This document shows positions 1 to 5,559 of a stretch of DNA of 17,564 nt, piece by piece. How positions within the stretch are numbered: position 1 is the first letter of the stretch; each line of letters opens with the position of its first letter. Under the pieces are notes generated by a model. It saw only the letters and a program-made list of their open reading frames with translations. It made no database searches and was not told where the DNA came from. This DNA comes from JANYCG01 sp031418395 (GTDB taxonomy: Bacteria; Pseudomonadota; Gammaproteobacteria; Burkholderiales; Burkholderiaceae_C). The DNA lies in contig JANOXL010000239.1 of NCBI GenBank assembly GCA_031418395.1, positions 1-17,564 on the forward strand. Direction: 5' to 3'. The translations under genes and the position numbers were made by a program.

Positions 1-826
1 GCACCATCCAGGCGATGGCGGCCGCATAGATCGGCCCCAAATACAGCACCACGCTGGCCCGGGCAGCGCCCAGTTCCCGCTGTATGACTGAAAACGCCAA
101 ATAGGCGCCATAACCCGGAAACAGCGCCGCCGCCAGCGAAAGGCCAAAACCAGGCCACGTCAGCAAGGGCAGAGGATTCACTGCGGCTTCGTAGACGGTG
201 AACGGCAACATCACTAACACACCCGCCAGCGCGATGATCGCCAGGCGAGCACTGGCACTCAAGGGCGAGTGCCACTTCTTGAGCAACAAGGAATAAACGG
301 ACCAAGCCGTCACCGCCGCCATGATCCAGGCGTCGCCCACCACGAGCTGAACACTCAGCAAATCGCGCCACTGGCCTTTGAAAATCACGTGCAACACGCC
401 CAAAAGCGCGATGACCACGCCCACAACCTGCAGCGGCGTCACCCGCTCCTTAAGCCAAAGTGCCGACGCCGCCACGACCAGCACGGGGGAAATACTGTAT
501 AAAAGCGCAATATTCACCGCCACGGTCGTCTGCCCACCGATGTAAACCCAGGCGCCACAAATCCACATGCCCAAAGCGCCCAAGACCAGGTAGTGCTGCC
601 AATCCCGCAAAATCTCTGCGCGCGCCCGCCAAATCTCCCCCCAATAGCCCAAACTGAATAAAAACCCCGCCATCAGCCAGCGAAATGACGCCAGCGCGTG
701 GGGTTCAATCACCCCCGGCGCGCTGCGGGCGACCAAATAGTTGATGGCCCAAAAGGCAGGGGTGATGAAAATCAGGGCGATGGCGAGGCGGTGGCGGGAT
801 TGGCGTTGGCCAGAGATAGATGACAT
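1..826 (-). CDS. EamA/DMT-family permease, C-terminus cut by window edge
   Basis: This is a reverse-strand reading frame of 275 codons that starts with ATG at 826 and remains open at the left edge, so the C-terminus is missing. EamA/DMT proteins are usually about 290-300 residues, so only some 20-30 residues are lost. The translation is strongly hydrophobic, with about nine to ten membrane segments in the visible part. The first is at about residues 13-35 and begins IALIFITPAFWAINYLVARS, typical of the first EamA repeat. The first repeat ends near residue 148 after the motif LWLKERVTPLQVVGVVIALL (residues 123-142), and a second repeat begins near residue 165. Family members export or import small metabolites across the inner membrane; the substrate cannot be told from sequence. 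No Shine-Dalgarno sequence is visible before the ATG. It shares its strand with the PEP-CTERM gene but is separated from it by a terminator, so it is probably not part of the EPS system. Confidence 0.88.
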   Translation of the reverse strand, partial: MSSISGQRQSRHRLAIALIFITPAFWAINYLVARSAPGVIEPHALASFRWLMAGFLFSLGYWGEIWRARAEILRDWQHYLVLGALGMWICGAWVYIGGQTTVAVNIALLYSISPVLVVAASALWLKERVTPLQVVGVVIALLGVLHVIFKGQWRDLLSVQLVVGDAWIMAAVTAWSVYSLLLKKWHSPLSASARLAIIALAGVLVMLPFTVYEAAVNPLPLLTWPGFGLSLAAALFPGYGAYLAFSVIQRELGAARASVVLYLGPIYAAAIAWMV

Positions 827-857
827 GGCGCAATGATAGAAAACAAACGCGCAATAA

Positions 858-883
858 AAAACGGCAGCCTAAGCTGCCGTTTT
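858..883 (-). terminator. Rho-independent terminator after the PEP-CTERM gene
   Basis: There is a perfect 11-bp stem: AAAACGGCAGC at 858-868 pairs with GCTGCCGTTTT at 873-883 around a CTAA loop. On the minus strand the GC-rich core is followed by a run of T (complement of the A-run 856-861), and it lies 27 bp past the PEP-CTERM stop codon. It should end that transcript before the EamA gene. The shorter T-run on the plus strand could give weak termination in that direction as well. Confidence 0.8.
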
Positions 884-909
884 GCTGAAACCTGAAACTT
901 GTTGAGAGT

Positions 910-1809
910 TTAGGCCGCGGCTTGGGACTTGCGGCGGCGAATCACAGCCAAACCAGCGAGGCTCAAACCAACCAGGGCCAAGGCACCTGGCTCAGGGATG
1001 GCGCTGACGCGCACTTCGGTCACGATCTGGCAGTCATTCGTCTCACCGCAGAAGACGTTTACAAACGGATCCATCGGATTGAGGTCCAAAATAATGGCAT
1101 TGGAAACAGCGCGGAAGCGGAACTGAAGCAGGTAGTCTTGACCACCGACGGTGAACACCGAGTCACCATCCAGCGGAGCGGTGGTGTACAGGTCGTCACA
1201 AGTAGTACCAAGTGGGTTGGGCGTCTGCAGGCAACCAGATGGATTAACGTTGGTCGTTTCCAGGAAGAACAAGGGGCTTGTGCCGTTGATGTTCGCCAAG
1301 ATCGGGGCGGTGAAGTGGAAACCACCGTACACAGGCGTGCTATTCATGTAGCCAACCGTAGAGTTAGCGACTTGGGTAAGCTGAATCACCCGGTTGATGT
1401 GCGTGAAGGTGTCGATCAAGGCCCATCCACCGTTGGTAATGACGTTACCTGCATTGTGGACAACATTCAAGCTGCTTTGCTCCGCCAATGGGTTCGAACC
1501 AGGCTGAACAGAAGGCGTACCCCAAGCCACGCTCAAATGGGTTTGCTGACCGTCAAGGAAACCGCCAACCGCTGCCGAGCCACCCACTGGAACCACAACG
1601 TTGTTGGTACCAAACGTCAAGTTACATTGAGCGTTGGTGATAGGGTTACCAGCACCATTCACGCAGCTGGATGCGATAGGGAAAACTGGGAACGGGCTAT
1701 TGATAAAGCCACCGTCCGAGAAATAAGAGAACGAAGGGATAATGGCCGCCTGAGCCGAAGCAGCGAGGGCAGTGAATGCCAGCGCAGAAGCAATTTTGAG
1801 TAATTTCAT
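910..1809 (-). CDS. THxN-type PEP-CTERM sorting-domain protein (exosortase cargo)
   Basis: This is a secreted protein of 299 residues. Start: ATG at 1809 is preceded by AAGGAGT at ideal spacing and begins directly with a signal peptide (Lys-rich MKLLK, then a hydrophobic stretch, likely cleavage at AQA|A near residue 21). An upstream in-frame ATG at 1848 would add 13 residues with no signal-peptide logic and lies at or upstream of the predicted sigma-54 start site. The C-terminus is a textbook PEP-CTERM tail: IPEP at 271-274, a hydrophobic helix at 275-290, then RRR at 291-293. This is the signal recognised by exosortases. The mid-protein segment DTFTHINRVI (133-142) contains T-H-x-N, matching the THxN class of PEP-CTERM proteins as I recall it. 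Six cysteines (49, 62, 193, 204, 254, 260) could form disulfides outside the inner membrane. The molecular function is unknown; an EPS- or floc-associated surface protein is inferred from the family. The probable processing enzyme is XrtA, encoded at 15119-16690. Confidence 0.92.
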   Translation of the reverse strand: MKLLKIASALAFTALAASAQAAIIPSFSYFSDGGFINSPFPVFPIASSCVNGAGNPITNAQCNLTFGTNNVVVPVGGSAAVGGFLDGQQTHLSVAWGTPSVQPGSNPLAEQSSLNVVHNAGNVITNGGWALIDTFTHINRVIQLTQVANSTVGYMNSTPVYGGFHFTAPILANINGTSPLFFLETTNVNPSGCLQTPNPLGTTCDDLYTTAPLDGDSVFTVGGQDYLLQFRFRAVSNAIILDLNPMDPFVNVFCGETNDCQIVTEVRVSAIPEPGALALVGLSLAGLAVIRRRKSQAAA

Positions 1810-1815
1810 GACCGA

Positions 1816-1822
1816 ACTCCTT
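1816..1822 (-). promoter_or_regulatory. Strong ribosome binding site of the PEP-CTERM gene
   Basis: Read on the minus strand, AAGGAGT lies 6-7 nt before the ATG at 1809. It decides the start codon in favour of 1809 over the in-frame ATG at 1848. Most genes in the EPS operon have no comparable Shine-Dalgarno sequence, which suggests high translation of this secreted protein. Confidence 0.85.
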
Positions 1823-1859
1823 GAAAAGTGGATGAGCAAAGAGCCCATGCAATGATATA

Positions 1860-1875
1860 AGCAATATCAATGCCA
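1860..1875 (-). promoter_or_regulatory. Sigma-54 (-24/-12) promoter of the PEP-CTERM gene
   Basis: The minus strand reads TGGCATTGATATTGCT. Against the sigma-54 consensus TGGCACG-N4-TTGCW it keeps TGGCA, the exact GG-N10-GC spacing and TTGCT, differing only at the two positions after TGGCA. The expected start site is near 1849, giving a 5' leader of about 40 nt before the ATG at 1809 and leaving the strong ribosome binding site intact. From memory of the literature, PEP-CTERM genes in floc-forming betaproteobacteria depend on RpoN and the PrsK/PrsR two-component system, which agrees with this site. No other sequence with correct spacing was found in the intergenic regions of the window. Confidence 0.75.
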
Positions 1876-1937
1876 GAGTTTCAATCTCTTTATTTATCAA
1901 TCACTTAGATATTGCGGAGCAGAACATTTAAACGGGT

Positions 1938-1956
1938 CTGTAAAATTTTCCGACAG
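1938..1956. promoter_or_regulatory. Candidate enhancer dyad for a sigma-54 activator
   Basis: CTGTAAAATTTTCCGACAG has matching CTGT/ACAG ends (a TGT-N11-ACA dyad) around an AAAATTTT core. Its centre lies about 98 bp upstream of the predicted sigma-54 start site, a usual distance for a bacterial enhancer-binding protein. PrsR, an NtrC-type regulator of PEP-CTERM systems, is the obvious candidate, but its gene is not in the window and I cannot confirm its binding motif. The left arm lacks the CGG that would make the dyad fully symmetric. Confidence 0.4.
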
Positions 1957-2019
1957 GCAGGTGCAACTTAGTTGGCTAGTGCCATTGGGAACCGGTGACT
2001 CGCCCCCTAAACCTCGCGA

Positions 2020-2097
2020 GCTTGAGTCTTCAAGCCACTGCTACACAGCACCACCGCAGTTGGTGGCTGTTCAGTTCTATACTTTGCCGTCTGGCAA
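2020..2097 (+). other. Cluster of three short hairpins upstream of the thiF-like gene
   Basis: Hairpin 1 is GCTTGA (2020-2025) with TCAAGC (2030-2035) and loop GTCT. Hairpin 2 is CCACC (2051-2055) with GGTGG (2062-2066), extended by ACAG/CTGT across a two-base bulge. Hairpin 3 is TTGCC (2084-2088) with GGCAA (2093-2097), again with loop GTCT. The three core stems are perfect and two loops are identical. There is no U-tract, so these are not ordinary terminators. They may be protein-binding dyads or leader-RNA structure; chance cannot be excluded. Confidence 0.35.
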
Positions 2098-2130
2098 CCC
2101 CATCGAAAAATTACCCTGAAGGCCCGCACC

Positions 2131-3000
2131 ATGTCGTCTGTACCCGTCTTTGACTACGAACGCGCCTTCTCCCGCAATATTGGTTGGGTGACGAAGCCAG
2201 AGCAGGCCAAACTGCGCAAAGCGCGCATAGCCATTGCGGGCATGGGGGGGGTAGGAGGCGCCCATCTGCGCACCTTGGCGCGTTTGGGGCTTTCCAAATT
2301 CAACATTTCAGATTTCGATGATTTCGATGTGCATAACCTCAACCGTCAGGCGGGGGCCTTTGTCTCGACATTGGGCAAGTCCAAGCTGGAATCGATGGCG
2401 CTGCTCGCGTTGGACATCAACCCTGAAATAGAGCTGCGGAAGTTCCCAAAGGGCGTACTTCCAGAAAATGTGGACGACTTCTTGAAAGATGTCGATATTT
2501 ATGTCGATGGCCTGGATTTTTTCGCCCTGCCCGCGCGGCGCATGGTGTTTGCCAAATGCCGGGAAAAGGGCATTCCCGTGCTCACCGCCGCACCTTTGGG
2601 TATCGGCACGGCGTTTCTGTATTTTTCACCTACGGGGATGAGTGCAGAGGACTACTTCAAATGGGAGGGTCATGAGGTCAATGAACAATACGCCCGATTT
2701 ATTGCCGGATTGTCGCCGGCGATGCTGAATCGCGACTATTTGGTGGCGCCGGAGTCGGTGAGTTTTAAAGAAAAACGGGGTCCGTCAACCATTATGGCGT
2801 GTGACCTCTGCGCGGGTGTGATGGGCGCCTCGGTCTTTAAAGTGTTGCTCGGTCGTGGGGAAATGAAGGCAGCGCCCTGGGGCATGCATTTTGATGCCTA
2901 CCACCAAAAGCTAAAATTTACTTGGCGCCCTTGGGGTAATTCCAATCCCTTGCAATGGGCAATGCTCAAATTCATTCGACCTGTCCTTGGCATGAAATAA
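2131..3000 (+). CDS. ThiF/MoeB-like (E1-type) adenylyltransferase, orphan
   Basis: This 289-residue protein has a single ThiF/HesA/MoeB adenylation domain. The nucleotide-binding loop is G37-x-G39-G40-V41-G42 in the segment IAIAGMGGVGGAH. It is followed by the family hallmark DFDDFDVHNLNRQ (61-73), a conserved Lys at 84, and Asp126 in VDGLDF. E1-like enzymes use ATP to adenylate the C-terminal glycine of a ubiquitin-like or sulfur-carrier protein, or sometimes another carboxylate. Only one CxxC pair is present (C224, C227); the usual first zinc pair of MoeB/ThiF is missing, and no rhodanese domain follows. The C-terminal 60 residues (YHQKLKFTWRPWGN) are basic and aromatic. No ThiS/MoaD-like small protein is encoded nearby, so the substrate is unknown and thiamine or molybdopterin roles are unlikely. 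The ATG at 2131 has only a weak upstream purine stretch. The gene is divergent from the PEP-CTERM gene and 30 bp before the epimerase, probably in one transcript with it. Confidence 0.85.
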   Translation: MSSVPVFDYERAFSRNIGWVTKPEQAKLRKARIAIAGMGGVGGAHLRTLARLGLSKFNISDFDDFDVHNLNRQAGAFVSTLGKSKLESMALLALDINPEIELRKFPKGVLPENVDDFLKDVDIYVDGLDFFALPARRMVFAKCREKGIPVLTAAPLGIGTAFLYFSPTGMSAEDYFKWEGHEVNEQYARFIAGLSPAMLNRDYLVAPESVSFKEKRGPSTIMACDLCAGVMGASVFKVLLGRGEMKAAPWGMHFDAYHQKLKFTWRPWGNSNPLQWAMLKFIRPVLGMK

Positions 3001-3030
3001 GCGGCCGGTTGAGCATGGCAAAATCGCCGC

Positions 3031-4038
3031 ATGAAAATATTGTTGACTGGAGCGGCGGGCTTCATTGGTATGACCACCGCATTGCGCTTGCTGGCACGCG
3101 GCGATCAGGTTGTCGGACTAGATAACCTGAATGACTACTACCCTGTTTCGCTAAAAGAAGACCGCTTAAAACGGCTGACACCGCACAACAATTTCAAATT
3201 TGTGAAGCTCGATGTGGCAGACCGCGTCAGTGTGGCCGCACTTTTTGAAGCAGAAAGGTTTGATCGAGTCATTCACCTGGCGGCGCAAGCGGGCGTGCGT
3301 TATTCGCTTCAAAACCCGCACGCCTACATTGACAGCAATATTGTCGGTTTTACGAACATCCTGGAAGGTTGTCGCCACACTGGGGTGAAACACTTGGTGT
3401 ATGCGTCCAGTTCCAGCGTGTACGGTGGTAACACCAAAATGCCTTTTTCTGAGCATGACAGCGTGGATCACCCTATCAGCCTGTATGCAGCAAGCAAGAA
3501 GGCCAATGAGTTGATGGCCCACACCTACAGCCATCTTTTCAATTTACCCACGACTGGACTGCGATTTTTCACGGTTTATGGGCCTTGGGGACGGCCAGAC
3601 ATGGCGCTATTTTTGTTTACCCGCGCCATTCTCGAAGGACGACCGATTGATGTGTTCAACCATGGCAACATGCAGCGCGATTTCACCTATGTAGACGATA
3701 TCGTGGAGGGTGTAATTCGCGTGCTTGATCGAATTGCAGAGCCAAATCCTGACTACAACTCAAGTACGGCCGATCCAGCCACTAGCAATGCGCCGTACCG
3801 AATTTTCAATATTGGCAACAACAATCCGGTGCAACTGCTTGATTTTATTGCGTGTATTGAAAAGGCCGTGGGCTGCCAGGCGGTTAAAAACTTGCTGCCC
3901 TTGCAGGATGGCGACGTGCCCGCCACGTACGCCAACACCGACGCGCTAAATGCTTGGGTTGGCTTTGTGCCCGGCACGCCGATAGAGTCGGGCGTAGAGC
4001 GCTTTGTAAAGTGGTACCGAAACTACTACAGCCAATAG
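3031..4038 (+). CDS. NAD-dependent UDP-glucuronate 4-epimerase-type SDR
   Basis: This 335-residue extended short-chain dehydrogenase/reductase has the usual length for bacterial UDP-glucuronate 4-epimerases. It shows the NAD-binding loop G7-A-A-G10-F-I-G13, the segment DNLNDYYPVSLKEDRL characteristic of the glucuronate epimerase subgroup, a serine cluster at 126-129, and the catalytic Y152-x3-K156 in LYAASK. GLRFFTVYGPWGRPDM and RDFTYVDDIVEG are also well conserved. It should interconvert UDP-GlcA and UDP-GalA in the cytosol. A UDP-HexNAc or UDP-HexNAcA 4-epimerase partner for the downstream TviB is possible but less likely. It follows the ThiF-like gene by 30 bp, in which GCGGC (3001-3005) and GCCGC (3026-3030) could pair immediately before the ATG. 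No Shine-Dalgarno sequence is apparent. It probably supplies uronic-acid precursors to the adjacent EPS locus. Confidence 0.88.
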   Translation: MKILLTGAAGFIGMTTALRLLARGDQVVGLDNLNDYYPVSLKEDRLKRLTPHNNFKFVKLDVADRVSVAALFEAERFDRVIHLAAQAGVRYSLQNPHAYIDSNIVGFTNILEGCRHTGVKHLVYASSSSVYGGNTKMPFSEHDSVDHPISLYAASKKANELMAHTYSHLFNLPTTGLRFFTVYGPWGRPDMALFLFTRAILEGRPIDVFNHGNMQRDFTYVDDIVEGVIRVLDRIAEPNPDYNSSTADPATSNAPYRIFNIGNNNPVQLLDFIACIEKAVGCQAVKNLLPLQDGDVPATYANTDALNAWVGFVPGTPIESGVERFVKWYRNYYSQ

Positions 4039-4102
4039 CTGCTTATTCAAGTTTCTGGCAGTGGTGGCGTTAGCAGGACCTGAAGGAACAAGTTGTAAAG
4101 AC

Positions 4103-4612
4103 TTACCGACGCTCAAGCGCGGCCCCATCGACCAGCTTGTTCAGGATCTGTTGAGCGCCGATTTCGCATAAGTCCAGCACGCGCTCAAACCCAGCGGTAT
4201 TTCCGTAATACGGATCGGGAACATCGGCTTGCTGGTAGGGACTGCCGACAGGCGCCCCGAAGTCTAAATATAAATGTAACTTTTCTGTGGCCCTGTCTGC
4301 CTCACTGGGAGGCAAAGCCCGTTTAAGTTCGCTGAGATTATTGGCGTCCATTGCAAAGATCAGGTCAAACTTGGAAAAATCCCCCGCGCTCACTTTTCGG
4401 GAGCGGATACGCCCAAGGTCGTAGCCTCGACGCAACAGTGCTGCTTCGGCACGCGGATCCGGTCGCTCCCCCAATGCGCCCGCATGGGTGCCGGCCGAAT
4501 CGACGCTAAAAAGGGATTGCTTACCCGACCGTGCAACCAAGGTTCGCAAAACGACCAAAGCCATAGGTGAGCGACAAATGTTGCCCATACAGACAACAAG
4601 AAGTTTTTTCAT
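4103..4612 (-). CDS. Low-molecular-weight protein tyrosine phosphatase
   Basis: This 169-residue protein has the complete catalytic set of the LMW-PTP family. The P-loop is C8-M-G-N-I-C-R14-S15 right at the N-terminus, and the general-acid loop is D133-P-Y-Y. Wzb/Etp-type members dephosphorylate the Tyr-rich tail of BY-kinases and so control polysaccharide polymerisation and export. The likely substrate here is the autokinase encoded at 7140-8063. The gene is read leftwards, divergent from the EPS operon (start codons 196 bp apart), and its stop lies 64 bp from the stop of the convergent epimerase. I see no clear terminator in that gap. The ATG at 4612 lacks a Shine-Dalgarno sequence, but the start is fixed by the catalytic loop beginning only seven residues later. 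Confidence 0.93.
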   Translation of the reverse strand: MKKLLVVCMGNICRSPMALVVLRTLVARSGKQSLFSVDSAGTHAGALGERPDPRAEAALLRRGYDLGRIRSRKVSAGDFSKFDLIFAMDANNLSELKRALPPSEADRATEKLHLYLDFGAPVGSPYQQADVPDPYYGNTAGFERVLDLCEIGAQQILNKLVDGAALERR

Positions 4613-4679
4613 AGGGGTGGATTCTAGGTTTTTGGCAAGTTGCGTTCGGGGCTGGCAATTTCAGTAAAGTGGGCGCAAA

Positions 4680-4708
4680 GGCAAGTGTTGCATTAGTTCT
4701 CACTTGCC
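4680..4708. promoter_or_regulatory. Inverted repeat in the phosphatase/EPS divergent region
   Basis: GGCAAGTG (4680-4687) and CACTTGCC (4701-4708) are perfect 8-bp inverted repeats separated by 13 bp, so the half-sites are 21 bp apart, about two helical turns on the same face. A further GGCAAGT copy lies at 4634-4640. The arrangement suggests a dimeric DNA-binding regulator controlling one or both divergent genes. An RNA hairpin role is less likely because there is no T-run. Confidence 0.4.
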
Positions 4709-4712
4709 GCAT

Positions 4713-4743
4713 CAATTGACGAAACGTCGTGAATTGCTATTAG
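4713..4743 (+). promoter_or_regulatory. Candidate EPS operon promoter overlapped by a second dyad
   Basis: TTGACG (4716-4721) resembles a sigma-70 -35 box (5 of 6), and TATTAG (4738-4743) after 16 bp resembles a -10 (4 of 6). They point towards the export gene at 4809. An imperfect dyad covers the -35: CAATT (4713-4717) with AATTG (4732-4736), and inside it GACG (4718-4721) with CGTC (4725-4728) around AAA. An operator overlapping a promoter is a reasonable reading. An alternative AT-rich -10 (TATATT, 4762-4767) lacks a matching -35. Confidence 0.3.
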
Positions 4744-4808
4744 TTTTACGATCAAATGCGTTATATTCACAGCGGGTCACCTGATCACTGGGCGCAGTCG
4801 CCTAAAAA

Positions 4809-5453
4809 ATGGATGTTGTCATGAGAACTATTTATATGCAGGCTGGTTTTTTTGTGCGGTGGGGGCTGTTAGCGGTGCTTTCGTCATTGCTTGTTGCGTG
4901 CGCTCAGGGGCCGGTCTACCCGCCTGCGCCTCGCGCTGCCGGCAATGAAGCTTATAACTACATTGTGGGTCCCGGCGATTCGCTCAACATCATCGTATGG
5001 CGCAACCCTGAGCTTTCAATGTCAGTCCCTGTGCGTCCGGACGGCAAAATGACAACGCCTTTGGTCGACGAACTGTTGGTTCAGGGCAAGACTTCAGTGG
5101 AAATTGCGCGCGACGTTGAAAAGGCTTTGTCCAAGTATGTTCGCGATCCGGTTGTTACGGTAATCGTTACGGGCTTCATTGGCCCCTACAGTGAACAGAT
5201 TCGAGTCGTTGGTGAAGCAGCCAAGCCGCAGTTTTTGCCGTACAAGCAAAAAATGACATTGCTCGACGTGATGATTGCAGTGGGTGGTCTGACGGATTTT
5301 GCTGACGGTAACGCAGCCACTATTTTCAGGGCATCTGAAGGCGATAAACGTTATGCGGTGCGAATTAAGGATCTGATCAAGCGTGGTGACATTTCAGCCA
5401 ACGTAGAAATGAAGCCTGGGGATGTGCTGATCATTCCACAGGGTTGGTTCTAA
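4809..5453 (+). CDS. Polysaccharide export lipoprotein (Wza-like, PEP-CTERM locus type)
   Basis: This 214-residue outer-membrane export protein has a type II signal peptide ending in the lipobox L28-V-A-C31, so Cys31 should be lipidated. The Poly_export domain begins with Y51-IVGPGDSLNIIVW-64, followed by RPDGKMTTPLVDEL. An SLBB-like segment (about 130-185) and the closing motif MKPGDVLIIP (201-210) complete the fold. It is shorter than E. coli Wza (about 380 residues) and resembles the compact export protein of XrtA/EPS loci. It would form the periplasmic and outer-membrane channel for the polysaccharide. The start is uncertain: ATG codons at 4809, 4821 and 4836 are all in frame; 4821 has a GGA at good spacing and would also keep a complete signal peptide. 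It is the first gene of the operon. The 106 bp to the next gene contain no recognisable signal. Confidence 0.9.
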   Translation: MDVVMRTIYMQAGFFVRWGLLAVLSSLLVACAQGPVYPPAPRAAGNEAYNYIVGPGDSLNIIVWRNPELSMSVPVRPDGKMTTPLVDELLVQGKTSVEIARDVEKALSKYVRDPVVTVIVTGFIGPYSEQIRVVGEAAKPQFLPYKQKMTLLDVMIAVGGLTDFADGNAATIFRASEGDKRYAVRIKDLIKRGDISANVEMKPGDVLIIPQGWF

Positions 5454-5559
5454 TTGGAGCCACATCGTCAAATCCAAGCAGTCAAGCGTGCTACGCCTTA
5501 GCTTTGCCAGGCTATGTTGTTTTGTCAATATTCCGCTTACGTTGAAGTGAATTCCGCTC

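Larger units (their letters stand above)
1810..2130. other. Divergent intergenic region between PEP-CTERM and thiF-like genes
   Basis: This 321-bp stretch has no credible coding sequence. From left to right it holds the ribosome binding site and sigma-54 promoter of the leftward PEP-CTERM gene, the CTGT/ACAG dyad, a short CTCGCGAG palindrome (2013-2020) and three small hairpins (2020-2097). A TATACT hexamer at 2078-2083 could be the -10 of a rightward sigma-70 promoter for the ThiF-like gene, but no convincing -35 lies at the right distance. No tRNA or riboswitch fold could be recognised. Confidence 0.6.

Noticed and set aside
922..1803. 293-codon open frame on the plus strand opposite the PEP-CTERM gene
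   Set aside because: It is antisense to a gene with signal peptide, THxN motif, PEP-CTERM tail and strong ribosome binding site; its own translation is basic and shows no family features.
1962..1984. TGGCAC and TTGCA halves on the minus strand resembling a second sigma-54 site
   Set aside because: The GG to GC distance is about 6 bp too long for sigma-54 binding.
1981..2060. Possible tRNA suggested by stem-loops and a CACCA-like end
   Set aside because: No acceptor stem, T-loop consensus or anticodon arm can be folded.
4680..4708. Inverted repeat read as a terminator
   Set aside because: A 13-nt loop and absence of a T-run on either strand make intrinsic termination unlikely; kept as a candidate operator.
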